The notes below the pieces were generated by a model, which made no database searches, had not been told where the DNA came from, and saw only the letters and a list, made by a program, of their open reading frames with translations. Of a stretch of 62,637 nucleotides of DNA, positions 51,881-61,434 are shown piece after piece; position 1 is the first letter of the stretch, and each line of letters begins with the position of its first letter. The DNA lies in the NCBI GenBank assembly GCA_964510515.1, contig CAZEAU010000013.1, forward strand, positions 1-62,637, given 5' to 3'. The translations under genes were made by a program, and so were the position numbers. This DNA comes from SURF-21 sp964510515 (GTDB lineage Bacteria > Actinomycetota > Geothermincolia > Geothermincolales > RBG-13-55-18).

Positions 51881-52735
51881 TCATGCGCGGTATTGGGCCT
51901 GCAGGTAAAAGGCGGTGAGGCCGCGCCAGGGGGCCCAGGGCGCGAGTATGCCCCTCACCTCGCGCGCGGAAAGGTCCCTTCCTCCCGCGAGGTAGTGTCC
52001 CACCGCCCGGCGCAAGCCGAGGTCGGAGGCGGGCAGCACGTCCATCCTTCCCAGGCCTCGCATGAGGATGTACTCGGCCGTCCATTCCCCTATGCCGCGC
52101 TGCCCGCGCAGCATGTCCATCAGCTCCTGGTCCGGCATGCCCTCCCAGGCGCCGGTATCCATCTCTCCCGCAGCCATCTTTCCCGCCAGCTCGATGAGGT
52201 ACTCGGACTTGCGGCGCGAGAGCCCGCAGGCACGCAGCTTCTCCACGTCGAGCGGCGCGATGTCGCGGGGACGGGGAAAAGCGATCAGGTCGCCGGCCGG
52301 GGTCCCGAAGGCGCGGAGCAGCCTGTCCCTGATGCTCTGTGCCGCCCGCACGGAGATCTGCTGCTCGGTCACCGCGGTGAGCATCATCTGGAAGATGTCC
52401 GGGGGGCGCAGGGGTTTCAGCCCGTGAAGAGAGCTTGCCAGCGGGCGCAGGGAGCGTTCCCGCCGCAGCCGGCGGTAGAAGGGCTCGAGGCGGAGGTCGG
52501 CGTTGAGCACGGCGCGTATGAAGCGGCGGAAGTCGGCCCCCCGCCGGGGCGTGGGCTCGGCGGAAACCTCTATGACCGCGGGGTCCCGGCCCGCCTGCCG
52601 CAGGCGTATCGAGACCGGTTCGTCCTCCCACCACGCCGCTAACGAGCCCTCGGGCGACGCGCTGCCGCCCGAGAACTCCTCGTGCATGCGCCACGAGAGG
52701 CGGAAGTCGTAGGGGCTCTCACAGGCTATCCTCAT
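51881..52735 (-). CDS. DNA-3-methyladenine glycosylase (AlkA type)
   Basis: This 284-aa HhH-GPD glycosylase removes alkylated bases. TAVTEQQISVRAAQSI is the family helix, GIGEWTAEYILMRGLG the helix-hairpin-helix, and LPASDLGLRRAV the catalytic Asp. The N-terminal ~100 residues match the AlkA_N beta domain. It is the third DNA-repair gene of the 47-53 kb region. Confidence 0.92.
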   Translation of the reverse strand: MRIACESPYDFRLSWRMHEEFSGGSASPEGSLAAWWEDEPVSIRLRQAGRDPAVIEVSAEPTPRRGADFRRFIRAVLNADLRLEPFYRRLRRERSLRPLASSLHGLKPLRPPDIFQMMLTAVTEQQISVRAAQSIRDRLLRAFGTPAGDLIAFPRPRDIAPLDVEKLRACGLSRRKSEYLIELAGKMAAGEMDTGAWEGMPDQELMDMLRGQRGIGEWTAEYILMRGLGRMDVLPASDLGLRRAVGHYLAGGRDLSAREVRGILAPWAPWRGLTAFYLQAQYRA

Positions 52736-52808
52736 GCGCAGATTATATTACAGGCGCGCGCGGGCTCCGTGGTGCAATCGCCTCCGGCTTGCAATATGAT
52801 AAGTGACG

Positions 52809-53714
52809 ATGCAGAAGGACGGAAGGGGGGTAAGGCGGCGCGTGGGCAAAGAGATGTTCGGGCTCCTCATCTTCCCCGGCGTGCTCTCCCTGGCCTTTTG
52901 CGGCGCCGCGGCCCTTTTCCTGGAGGGCTGGCTGGGGGCCGCTCTCTACGGCGGAGGCGGGCCGCGCCCGCGCGACCTGGCCGGGGTGGAGCTGGGCGGC
53001 CGGGCATGGCCTGCGGGCGAGCTGGCGGCGGCCGCGGCCGCGGCCGCGGCCATGGGCGCGGCGGCGGTCATGCTCGTGGGGGCGCGGGGGGACCTCCTCG
53101 CGCTGGCGCTCCTCTTCCCGGCGGCGGAGATGCTCCCCCTCGCCCCCCTCGCCGCGCGGGGGCTGGAGCGCTCCCTCCACCTCCCCCTTCTTTTCCGCAC
53201 CGCGCTGCGCAGGACGCTCGCCCTTTCCTGCCTCCTCCTCGCCGTATCCCTCCGCCTCCCGGGCGAGTTCAGCCCCGGCATCGGGCGCCTGCGGGAGCAG
53301 GGGGTGCTCGCCGCCGTGCGCGGCTGGGAAGGGGCGGGCTTCGCCTTCGCAGGCGCGGCCATGGCCTGCGCGGGCATCGCCCTTCTCCTTATCCTGCTCG
53401 GGCGCCCCGCGGGGGCGGAGCGCCGCCCGCGGGGGGCGGTGGCGGCCATATATGCCGCCGCCCTGGAGGGCCCGCAGCGGTCGGTGGGCCTGCTTCTCTT
53501 CGTCCTGCTCTTCCTGGGCTATCCCCGGGGGGGCGGCGGGGCCCTGCTGTGGTCGGCGGCGGCCCTGGGAACGGTGGTGCTGCTCGCCGCCGCACGGGCC
53601 TGGGTCGAGGGCCGCGGCCCCCTCGTGGTCGTCAGGCTGCAGGCCGCGGCCGCGGTCGCCTCGCTGTTCTCCCTCGCCCTGGCCTTTGCGGCGGCCGTCA
53701 TCGCCGGGTCATGA
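52809..53714 (+). CDS. Membrane protein resembling HyfC/NuoH-type subunit
   Basis: A ~301-aa protein with seven or eight hydrophobic segments, very Ala/Leu-rich. The C-terminal half (AAALEGPQRSVGLLLFVLLFL, then ARAWVEGRGPLVVVRLQAA in parts) matches the family pattern of a Ser/Gly-Pro turn, helix, and R-x-R-loop of complex I subunit 1 relatives. Quinone-site charged residues are largely absent. Assignment rests on this pattern and on the two following genes. The start is weakly supported. Confidence 0.55.
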   Translation: MQKDGRGVRRRVGKEMFGLLIFPGVLSLAFCGAAALFLEGWLGAALYGGGGPRPRDLAGVELGGRAWPAGELAAAAAAAAAMGAAAVMLVGARGDLLALALLFPAAEMLPLAPLAARGLERSLHLPLLFRTALRRTLALSCLLLAVSLRLPGEFSPGIGRLREQGVLAAVRGWEGAGFAFAGAAMACAGIALLLILLGRPAGAERRPRGAVAAIYAAALEGPQRSVGLLLFVLLFLGYPRGGGGALLWSAAALGTVVLLAAARAWVEGRGPLVVVRLQAAAAVASLFSLALAFAAAVIAGS

Positions 53715-53765
53715 GGAGGGTGAGGCGCATGGTCTGGCCGCAGGCACACGGAGACGGATGAGGTC

Positions 53766-55379
53766 ATGCAGGCGGCGCATGCGCTACCCGCCCTTCCCCT
53801 CGCCGCCGCCGCGGCGGGCCTGCTCTACCTCGCCGCGGCGCGCTGCCGCCGCCTGGGCTGGGCCGCGCTGCTGCTCTATACCATCTCTGTCCCCGGCCTG
53901 GCCCTGCTCGCCTGTCGCCTCTGGGACCGTCACGTCGGGCCGGATGCCTTCCAGGCCTGGCAGCTCGCCCTCGACCCCGCCGCGCTCTCCTTCCTGGTTC
54001 CACTGGCGGCGCTTTCCCCCCTCCTGCTCTGGAGCGTGCAGGAGAGCGGGGCGGCGGGAAAGGAGAACGCGGCCTCCGCCCTGGCCTGCTTCGCTTTCGG
54101 CGCCGCCCTCGCGGGTGTGCTCAGCCGCCACCTCTTCCTCACCGCGGCCGCCTTCGCCCTTGCCACCTGGTGCATGGGGTCCGCGGCCGCTCTCAAGGGG
54201 AGAGAGGGCGCACGCTTGCTGCCCTGCCTCTTCCCCCTCTGCGCGGCCGACCTCTGCCTGGCCCTGGGCGTGCTCTTCCTCTATCTCTCGGACCCCGCCC
54301 GCGGACTCTTTTTTCCCTCCGCCCCCCTCGACCCCACCGGGATGGCGGCGGCCTCCTGCGCCCTCATGCTGGCCGCGGCGCTGCTGCGCCTGGGCTGCTT
54401 TCCCTTCCAGCGCTGGATGGGAGGCGCGTCCCGCGGGGGCAGGCATATGCGCCTGCACCTGCTGGGGGTCAACCTCGTGCTGGCGGCATACCTCCTCTTC
54501 GCCGTCACCCGTCTCCTCTTCGTCTGGGAGGGCGCCTGGGTCTGGATATGCCTGGGGGCGGCGGCCGCCGCCGCGGCCGAGGTCGCGCGGGAGCTCCTCC
54601 ATGCCCGCGGCGGGGGAGAGACGTGGGGGCTGCTGGCTGCATGCAGCGCGGCGGCCATCGCCATGGTCGCCGCACCCGGGGGACAGGAGGCGGCCACGGC
54701 CGCGCGCCTCCTCATGTGGGCGGCCCTGCCCGCCCTGTGGCTGGCGGAGCTGGGGAGGGCCCGCCCCCCCGGGGGCGGCTGGGCGGCGATGCTGGGCGGC
54801 GCCTCGCTCCTGGGGGTGCCGCCGCTGGCCGGCTTCGCTGCCCTGTGGCTGGGCGCCAGCTCGCTCGCCTCCGCTTTTACGGGCGGCCATACGGTCATCT
54901 TCATAGCCGCCGTCCCCCTCCTCTTCGCGTCCGCGGCAATCGCCGGCGCGGTGTCTCTCTTCGTTGGGGAAGAGGAGGAGGAGGAAGCGCGCTGCCGCCT
55001 GGCGGCACCGGCCGCCGCGCTCCTGGCCGCGTGCTGCGTGCTGGTGGGGCTCTATCCCGGGACGGTGGCGGACCTTTTCATGCGCGAATACGGCGTCCCG
55101 GTGGAGATGCCCTTCGCCTCCTGGGCCGCGCTGGGATGGGCGGCCCTGGCCTGCGTGGGGCTGGCGGCGGCCGTCTCCTGGGCCCGCGCGGTGAGGGCGG
55201 GGGGCTCCGCGGGTGCGGACGGCGGGCGTGCGGGACGCCCCCTGCCGCTGAGAGCGGGCGGGCGGCAGTTCCCCTCGGCGGCCCTCGGGGGGAAGGGCTT
55301 GAGGGCGGCGGCGCTCTGCGGCGAGGCGCTGGCGTACGTGGCCTGGCTGGCGGTCATGGTCTATCTGGGGGTGGCTTAG
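53766..55379 (+). CDS. Antiporter-like membrane subunit (HyfB/NuoL-M-N family)
   Basis: This 537-aa protein has about 14 predicted helices. LGCFPFQRWMGGA matches the F-x-W-L-P-x-A motif of antiporter-type subunits, and LGVPPLAGFAALWLG the later G-x-P-x-x-x-G-F motif. The Lys/Glu proton-path residues are sparse compared with NuoL/M, suggesting reduced or altered pumping. The ATG follows GATGAGGTC. It is the middle gene of a three-gene complex I-like set. Confidence 0.75.
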   Translation: MQAAHALPALPLAAAAAGLLYLAAARCRRLGWAALLLYTISVPGLALLACRLWDRHVGPDAFQAWQLALDPAALSFLVPLAALSPLLLWSVQESGAAGKENAASALACFAFGAALAGVLSRHLFLTAAAFALATWCMGSAAALKGREGARLLPCLFPLCAADLCLALGVLFLYLSDPARGLFFPSAPLDPTGMAAASCALMLAAALLRLGCFPFQRWMGGASRGGRHMRLHLLGVNLVLAAYLLFAVTRLLFVWEGAWVWICLGAAAAAAAEVARELLHARGGGETWGLLAACSAAAIAMVAAPGGQEAATAARLLMWAALPALWLAELGRARPPGGGWAAMLGGASLLGVPPLAGFAALWLGASSLASAFTGGHTVIFIAAVPLLFASAAIAGAVSLFVGEEEEEEARCRLAAPAAALLAACCVLVGLYPGTVADLFMREYGVPVEMPFASWAALGWAALACVGLAAAVSWARAVRAGGSAGADGGRAGRPLPLRAGGRQFPSAALGGKGLRAAALCGEALAYVAWLAVMVYLGVA

Positions 55380-56816
55380 TTGCGGCGGGCGCCGGACGGC
55401 AGGGCGCGCCGGGAGGGCCGGCGCGGAGATGCGGGGGGGCATAGACCGCTCTTGCGGGGGCAGCTGGACCTCTTCCCCCGCGAGGGTATCGACTGGCCGC
55501 GCCTCCAGGCCGTGCGGCGTATATGGCTGGAGGAGATGCGAGGCGATCACGGCGCCCGCCTGGAATTTCTCTCGGAACAGGGGCTGCGCCTGGTCATGGC
55601 GGACCTCTCCCCCCTCCTGGGAGAGACGCTGCATTTCTTCAATCCCGGGGACGGCGAGACCTTGCACCTGCGCGCCGGGGGCGGGAGGCGCCTCCTGCCC
55701 GAGGCGGAGAGGTATTTCCCAGCCGCGCACAGGTGGGGGGAACTGATCTACGGGGGCGAGGCCGTCTCTGCGCAGGGGCGCGGCGGCGGGCACGCTCTGG
55801 TGCGCGAGGGCCTCCTGCTCATGGTCGAGGGGGGAGTGGTGCGCGGCGTGGGCGAGGCCGGCAGGGATTTCCCCCGGGGAGTCCTGCACAAGGTCAGGGC
55901 GGGGCAGGCTTCCTTCCTCCTGGAGAGGGACGCGGGCCCGGCGGGGAAGGCCCTCTCCCTCTCCTACCTGCAGGCGCTGGAGGAGGCGCGGGGACTGGTC
56001 CCGCCCCCGGGCGCCGTCGCCCTGCGGGCGCTGCTGCTGGAGCTGGCGCGGGTGGAGGCGCACCTGGAGTGGTTGGAGGCCGCGGCGCGCGTCCTGGAGA
56101 GGTGGCGCACCGCCGCCCGCTGCGCCTCTCTCCGCCGCGGACTCCGCGCCGGGATGGAGGAGTGGCCGGGCGAGTCGCCGCGGGGAGGGTGGGCGGTCCC
56201 CGGCGGCGTGAGCGAGGACTTTCCCCTCGCGGGAGCGGCGTCCTTCGCCGCGAAGGTCTCCATCCTGGCCGCGGCCTGGAAAGACTTATACCGACGCGCC
56301 GCCTCGCTCCCCGTGCCGCGCTGGGCGGAAAAGCGCCTTGGCCTCCTGGAGCGCGGGGAGGAGAGGGGTGCCTGGGTGGGGCCCATGGCGCGCGCCGCCG
56401 GCATGGCGCGGGACGCGAGGAGCGAGGAGCCCGGCGTTTACGGGCTCTTGGGGTGGGAGGCCGCCGCGCCCCCCGGCGGCCGCGGCATGCTGCGGCGCCT
56501 GCTGGCCGTGAGATGCGCCGAAATATCCTCCTCCCTGGAGGTGGCGCTGCGCATCCTGCGCGACCCGCCGACGGCTCCCCTGCTCGTTAAGAGGGGCCGC
56601 GGCGGGCGCGGAGAGGGCTTCGGCCGCTGCGAGGGCCCGGAGGGGGAGGTGTGTTGCCACGCCGTCCTGGAGAAGGGGCGTATATCCTTCCTCTCTTTCT
56701 CCCTGCCCCACGAACTAAACCGCTCCGCCGCCCGCGTCCTGGAGGGCTGCCGCCTGGACGCGCTGCCCCTGCTCTCTCTCGCCTGGGCTCCCGCGCGCGG
56801 GCGCGCGAAAGGGTAG
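55380..56816 (+). CDS. Group 4 hydrogenase large-subunit-like protein lacking Ni ligands
   Basis: This ~478-aa protein resembles HycE/NuoC-D fusions: an N-terminal ~150-aa NuoC-like part (ETLHFFNPGDGETLHLR), then LLLELARVEAHLEWLEAAARVL matching the R-x-x-x-E-x-x-R-x-x-x-H helix, and C-terminal GRCEGPEGEVCCHAVLEKG matching the family's G-x-x-E-A-P-R-G-E block. The paired C-x-x-C motifs that bind Ni-Fe are not present. It therefore cannot be a normal hydrogenase. The start is a TTG directly after the preceding stop. Confidence 0.7.
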   Translation: MRRAPDGRARREGRRGDAGGHRPLLRGQLDLFPREGIDWPRLQAVRRIWLEEMRGDHGARLEFLSEQGLRLVMADLSPLLGETLHFFNPGDGETLHLRAGGGRRLLPEAERYFPAAHRWGELIYGGEAVSAQGRGGGHALVREGLLLMVEGGVVRGVGEAGRDFPRGVLHKVRAGQASFLLERDAGPAGKALSLSYLQALEEARGLVPPPGAVALRALLLELARVEAHLEWLEAAARVLERWRTAARCASLRRGLRAGMEEWPGESPRGGWAVPGGVSEDFPLAGAASFAAKVSILAAAWKDLYRRAASLPVPRWAEKRLGLLERGEERGAWVGPMARAAGMARDARSEEPGVYGLLGWEAAAPPGGRGMLRRLLAVRCAEISSSLEVALRILRDPPTAPLLVKRGRGGRGEGFGRCEGPEGEVCCHAVLEKGRISFLSFSLPHELNRSAARVLEGCRLDALPLLSLAWAPARGRAKG

Positions 56817-57059
56817 GAGGCGCGCCGCGGCGGGGGCATCTTCCCGCAGCTCAGGTGATGGGAAAGAGGGCGCCGTGTTCTCTCGCCGCGCCGCCCCCGT
56901 GCCGCCTCCGCCCGCAGGCGAGTGAGGGGGAGAGAAAAGGCGCGGTGCGGCGGGGCATCTCCACCCGCCGCGCGTACGCGGGCGCTAAATGGCTATTGCA
57001 ATCACCCGCGCTGCCCGGTCAGAATGGGCATACGGCTTGCGGAACACAGGAGGGCGGCA

Positions 57060-57824
57060 ATGAAAGCTTCGTTATTGCAGAAAGTCCGTATCTTCGTCAT
57101 GACCATCTACGCCACGCTGCGCATCACGCTCATCGTTCTCTACCGGGTGAGGGTGCACGGCGGCTACCCGCGCTGGTTCGGCGACAAGTGGTTGAGGTGG
57201 TGGGCGGCCAAGCTGGTCGGGGCCGTGCGCATCCGCTACACGGTCATCGACCCCCACAACACGAAGATCGAGCCGGGCAAGCGCTATATCGTGATGTGCA
57301 ACCATCGCAGCCACTACGACATCCCCCTCAGCGTGCTCGCCATACCGGGCAGCGTGCGCATGCTCACCAAGAAGGAGCTCTTCCGCGTCCCCCTGTGGGG
57401 GAAGGGCATGGAGGCCGGGGAGTTCATCTCCATCGACCGCAGCGATTTCGAGCAGGCCAGAAAGGACCTCGCCGCGGCCCGCGCCAAGATGGAGGACGGC
57501 ATCGTGCTCTGGATCGCCCCCGAGGGCACGCGCTCGCGCAGCGGGCGCATGGGCCCCTTCAAGAAGGGCGGTTTCGTCATGGCCGTGGAGTCCGGGGCCA
57601 CCATCATCCCCATGGGCATAAAAGGGACGCGGCAGATACTGCCGCCCAAGACGCTGGACTTCGTCCTCGACCAGGAGGTGACCATAGAGCTGGGGGCGCC
57701 CATCGAGGCCTCCCGCTACACCCTGGAGAACAAGGAGGGCCTCATGGAGGAGGTCCGCCTGGCCATCGCCCGCCTGTGCGGGGAGGACGCGGAGGAGATG
57801 GAGGCCGCGCCGAGCGTGTGCTGA
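57060..57824 (+). CDS. 1-acyl-glycerol-3-phosphate acyltransferase (PlsC family)
   Basis: This 254-aa membrane-associated acyltransferase has the NHRSHYD (HX4D) catalytic motif, KKELFRVPLWG, and APEGTRSRSG substrate-binding blocks, with an N-terminal hydrophobic helix (FVMTIYATLRITLIVLY). The ATG follows CAGGAGGGCGGCA. It precedes an acyl-CoA synthetase gene on the same strand, suggesting lipid metabolism. Confidence 0.92.
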   Translation: MKASLLQKVRIFVMTIYATLRITLIVLYRVRVHGGYPRWFGDKWLRWWAAKLVGAVRIRYTVIDPHNTKIEPGKRYIVMCNHRSHYDIPLSVLAIPGSVRMLTKKELFRVPLWGKGMEAGEFISIDRSDFEQARKDLAAARAKMEDGIVLWIAPEGTRSRSGRMGPFKKGGFVMAVESGATIIPMGIKGTRQILPPKTLDFVLDQEVTIELGAPIEASRYTLENKEGLMEEVRLAIARLCGEDAEEMEAAPSVC

Positions 57825-57962
57825 GGCCTCTTATGTGCGCGCGGCGCGGGGCGCGCCGCGCCGTTCCGGGCGGGGATACCCCCGGACGCACTGACCGCCT
57901 TTTCGCGCAGGCGGGGGGCCCGGCGTGCCCGGCGGGCTGGAGAGAGAAGGGGGGAATGGGGG

Positions 57963-59798
57963 ATGACCGACTTCAACGGCTTCTACACCGCCATGCTCAG
58001 GAGCTACGCGCGCTATCCGGTGATGATGTACGGGGACCGCACCATCACCTACCGCGAGTTCGACGAGCGCTCCAACCGCCTGGCGCATGCCCTGCTGGAG
58101 CTGGGAATAAAACGCGACGACAACGTCGGCATCGCCGAGTACAACACGCCGCCCTTCCTGGAGGTGACCGCGGCGGCCTGGAAGGTGGCCGCGCGGGCCG
58201 TCACCCTCAACTTCAGGTTCAAGGAATGGGAGCTCAAGCACGTCATCGAGGACGCGGGCATGAGCGCCGTCTTCTTCCACGAGGACCTCGCCGACCGCAT
58301 GCTCAACCTGCGCCCGCAGCTGCCCGGGGTCAGGCACTATGTCATCATCGGGGAGCGCAAGGTGGAGGGCATGCTCAACTACGCCGAGCTCTTCCCCGGC
58401 AGGCCCTCCAGCCACCCCGAGCTCTCCTGGGACACCTTCCGCGGCGATGACATCGTGGTGCTCATGTACACCGGGGGGACCACCGGCTATCCCAAGGGGG
58501 TCATCTACACCCACGACCAGGTGCTGAGCGCGCCCCTGGAGGCCATGATCCGCAATCTCGCCGGGAGCCTCAAGGACATGGCCAAGGCGCCCCCCTCCGT
58601 ATTCGCGGGGATACAGGGGGCGGTGAAGGTGCCCGGCACCGCGCGCTTCCTCCCCTGGCTGCTCTCCCGCGACGGGACGCGCAAGGCGGTGTCGGCGCTG
58701 GGCAGGAAGGCGGGCCCCTTCATCGCGTGGTCGCCCTATATCGTCATCCGCGCCATCCTCGGCATGGCCGCGCGTCTCAGCGGCGGCAAGGTGCGCATGC
58801 TCCTGGCCAGCCCCATGATGCACGCTTGGGCCTACAATCACGCCATCATCGGCATGATAGGCGGCTTCACCAGCGTCCTCCTCCCCTCCAAGGCCTTCGA
58901 TGCGGTGGAGATGCTGCGGACCATAGAGAGCACCCGCGCCAACGTGCTGGTGGCGGTGGGGGACGGGCAGTGCCGCCCCATGGCCGACGAGCTCGACCGC
59001 GCGCAGGCGGAGGGGCGCAGCTACGACCCCAGCTCGCTGGCGCTTATCCTCACCAGCGGCATGGCCCTCTCCGTCGATGTCAAGCAGCGCCTCTTCCGCC
59101 ACCTCCCCAAGCTGGTCATCCTGGACGTGCTGGCCTCCACCGAGGGCCATTACATCTCCGTCACCCCCTACACCGCGGCGGACAAGGAGCTGGGCAAGAC
59201 GGTCTTCAGGGTGAGCGAGACGGTGAAGCTGCTGGACGAGGAGGGGCGGGAGGCGCGCCCCGGAGAGGTGGGCGAGGTGGCGGTGGCGCGCGAGCATCAG
59301 GGCTCGACCGGTTATTACCGCGACGCGGAGAAGAGCGCCCGCACCTACCGCAAGGTGGGGGGCCGCACCTATATCTTCACCGGGGACATGGGCATGCTGG
59401 ACGAGCGCGGCCACATCCACCTCATCGGGCGCGGCTCGGGGTGCATCAACACCGGCGGCGAGAAGGTGTTCCCCGAGGAGGTGGAGGAGGTGCTCAACCT
59501 GCATCCCGCGGTGGAGCTCTCCGGCGTCACCTCCGTTCCCCATGAGCGCTGGGGGGAGGCGGTGACCGCCGCCGTCCAGCTCAAGGCGGGCGAGGCGGCG
59601 GGCGAGGAGGACATCAAGGCCTTCTGCAAGGAGCGGCTCGCGGACTACAAGGCGCCCAAGTACGTTATCTTCGTGGACGAGCTGCCCCGCCTCATCACCG
59701 GCAAGGTGCATTACCGCGAGCTCAAGCAGATGGTGAGCGAGAAATACGCGGGCGGGCTCCCCGGGAGCGCGCCGCCTGCCCCTCCGCGCGAGGGGTGA
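57963..59798 (+). CDS. Acyl-CoA synthetase, FadD3/FadD19-like
   Basis: This 611-aa AMP-binding ligase has P-loop YTGGTTGYPKGVIYTH, a T-E-G box DVLASTEGHY, FTGDMGMLDERGHIHL, RGSGCINTGGEKVFPEEVEE, and the catalytic Lys in ITGKVHYREL. The R-G-S-x-C-I-N-T-G-G-E-K block is typical of the actinobacterial FadD3/FadD17/FadD19 branch that activates steroid side chains and propionates. A longer insert (~210-270) follows the P-loop. The substrate is inferred only from this resemblance. Confidence 0.9.
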   Translation: MTDFNGFYTAMLRSYARYPVMMYGDRTITYREFDERSNRLAHALLELGIKRDDNVGIAEYNTPPFLEVTAAAWKVAARAVTLNFRFKEWELKHVIEDAGMSAVFFHEDLADRMLNLRPQLPGVRHYVIIGERKVEGMLNYAELFPGRPSSHPELSWDTFRGDDIVVLMYTGGTTGYPKGVIYTHDQVLSAPLEAMIRNLAGSLKDMAKAPPSVFAGIQGAVKVPGTARFLPWLLSRDGTRKAVSALGRKAGPFIAWSPYIVIRAILGMAARLSGGKVRMLLASPMMHAWAYNHAIIGMIGGFTSVLLPSKAFDAVEMLRTIESTRANVLVAVGDGQCRPMADELDRAQAEGRSYDPSSLALILTSGMALSVDVKQRLFRHLPKLVILDVLASTEGHYISVTPYTAADKELGKTVFRVSETVKLLDEEGREARPGEVGEVAVAREHQGSTGYYRDAEKSARTYRKVGGRTYIFTGDMGMLDERGHIHLIGRGSGCINTGGEKVFPEEVEEVLNLHPAVELSGVTSVPHERWGEAVTAAVQLKAGEAAGEEDIKAFCKERLADYKAPKYVIFVDELPRLITGKVHYRELKQMVSEKYAGGLPGSAPPAPPREG

Positions 59799-59961
59799 GC
59801 GCGGCCTGCATCCGTTCCTGTCGCCTGAAAGCAGGCGGTGGCCTTCTGCAGGCTTTGGCATATATCGCGGCCGGCGATGAAATGCTTAACAGGCCGAGCT
59901 GCATATCCGCATTGCGAGCAGGGGTCCATCAGCCCGTCACAAGCCCACGCAGCAGGCAAGG

Positions 59962-59984
59962 AACATAATGTGGAAGATTATGTT
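59962..59984. repeat. AT-rich perfect inverted repeat
   Basis: AACATAAT and ATTATGTT flank a 7-nt loop, at the left edge of the accessory islet. It could be a terminator stem or part of an element end. It lies within the 380-bp gap 59799-60178, which holds no supported gene. Confidence 0.5.
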
Positions 59985-60160
59985 AGCTCACATGCCGCGA
60001 AAGGCGGCGGACTTCTCCGGAAGCCTTATGGACTCGCACCAGGATCTCGTCACCAAGACAACTTCTGAACTGCCAGCTTGCATATGGATTGAAGGGGCAG
60101 TAATCGATGCTCCAAAGCGCGATATTTTCAGCTGTGTCCGGTATGTGCCCATTTCTTGTG
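59985..60160. repeat. Left flanking repeat of the DUF4143 islet
   Basis: AGCTCACATG-CCGCGAAAGGCG begins a segment that shares blocks in the same order with 61435-61610: ATTGAAGG, GCTGTGTCC and ATGTGCCC. A shorter third copy of the first block is at 62415. Confidence 0.55.
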
Positions 60161-60178
60161 GGCTGGCGGGTAGGGTTT

Positions 60179-61387
60179 TTAAATCCATTTCTCGGCTGGC
60201 ATAGCAAGGAAATCCTCGATGGCGATGCCGTCGCCGCCGATCAGCAAAAGTCTTGCCACGGGCTGGGAATCCTTGAAAGCCTTAAGGCCCGGCAGGGCTT
60301 CCCTTCTTCTACCGCTTTTTACCTCGATGGCGATCAGCTCCCGCCCGGCTTTCACCACGAAGTCCACCTCCCGGTTGCGGTCGCGCCAGTAGAATAACTC
60401 AAACCGACCGCCAGCGGCTTCATTTGTGAGGTATGCGCCCACCGCGGATTCCACCAGGCACCCCCAGGACTCCGGGTCGCCCTTCAGCTCCGACAGCGAT
60501 ATATTCATTTGGGCCGTCATCAGCGCGGTGTTCAACACCTGGAGCTTGGGGCTTGATCCTCGCCGCCTCACCGCAGCCCCCGAGTATCTCTGCAGTCCGG
60601 TGAGCGTGCCGGCGGCAGCCAGGAGGTCCAGATAATGCGCCAGGGTGGTGGTGTTGCCCGCATCCTGCAGCTGTCCCATCATCTTGTTGTATGAAAGAAT
60701 CTGGCCCGAGTAACGGCAGCCGAGCTCGAAGAGGCGCCGCAACAAGACTGGCTTGTCCACGCGGGTGAGGAGCAGCACGTCCCGGGCGATGGTGGTCTCG
60801 ATGAGCGCGTCCTTGATGTATCGTGCCCAGCGCGCTGGCTCCTTCACCAGGGGGGCCGCCCCCGGATAGGCGCCGAAATAGATATATTCTTCGAGGCCGA
60901 AGCCGAAGCATGTGCGCATCTCGGGAAACGACCAGTGGGGGAGATGCAGGACCTCGAAACGCCCCGTGAGGCTCTCCGTCAGCCCGTGCTGCATGAGCAG
61001 CGGTGCCGAGCCGAGCACGATCACCTTCAGCGGCAGCCGCGCCCGGGTGTCGGAATCCCAGAGTCGCTTTACCGTTTCCGACCACGCGGGTATCTTCTGG
61101 ATCTCGTCCAGGGCCAGCACCGCGCCCGCACGGCTCCCTTCCCTGGCAAGAAAGCGCGCCGTCTCCCATTGAGCCTCTATCCAGGCGCTATCTTTCAGGG
61201 TGGGCTCATCGGCGGATGCATAGTGAGTACGCGGCCCCCATCCCTCCAACACCTGATGAACCAGCGTCGTCTTTCCCACTTGGCGGGGTCCAGCCACCGC
61301 CTGGATAAAGCGCCGCGGTTCCCGCAGGCGCTTTGCCAGGATCTTCGCGAGTGGTCGCTCGTAGCCCTCCAGTATTTTACTCATCAT
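60179..61387 (-). CDS. AAA-family ATPase with DUF4143 nuclease-like domain
   Basis: This 402-aa protein starts with a P-loop VAGPRQVGKTTLVHQVL and Walker B VLALDEIQKIPAW. The C-terminal DUF4143 part contains a PD-(D/E)xK-like core: FYWRDRNREVDFVV followed by ELIAIEVKSG. Such proteins are frequent in mobile and defence-type islands of archaea and bacteria; their function is not settled. A palindrome abuts the start codon, suggesting autoregulation. Base composition is lower in GC than the chromosome to the left. Confidence 0.9.
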   Translation of the reverse strand: MMSKILEGYERPLAKILAKRLREPRRFIQAVAGPRQVGKTTLVHQVLEGWGPRTHYASADEPTLKDSAWIEAQWETARFLAREGSRAGAVLALDEIQKIPAWSETVKRLWDSDTRARLPLKVIVLGSAPLLMQHGLTESLTGRFEVLHLPHWSFPEMRTCFGFGLEEYIYFGAYPGAAPLVKEPARWARYIKDALIETTIARDVLLLTRVDKPVLLRRLFELGCRYSGQILSYNKMMGQLQDAGNTTTLAHYLDLLAAAGTLTGLQRYSGAAVRRRGSSPKLQVLNTALMTAQMNISLSELKGDPESWGCLVESAVGAYLTNEAAGGRFELFYWRDRNREVDFVVKAGRELIAIEVKSGRRREALPGLKAFKDSQPVARLLLIGGDGIAIEDFLAMPAEKWI

Positions 61388-61388
61388 A

Positions 61389-61406
61389 TTGAGTATTATT
61401 ACTCAA
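61389..61406. promoter_or_regulatory. Palindrome at the start of the DUF4143 ATPase gene
   Basis: TTGAGTA-TTAT-TACTCAA is a perfect inverted repeat two bases from the ATG; TATTGAGTA repeats at 61409-61417. It is a likely operator overlapping the promoter. Confidence 0.6.
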
Positions 61407-61434
61407 AGTATTGAGTAAAACAACCGCCAGGAGA

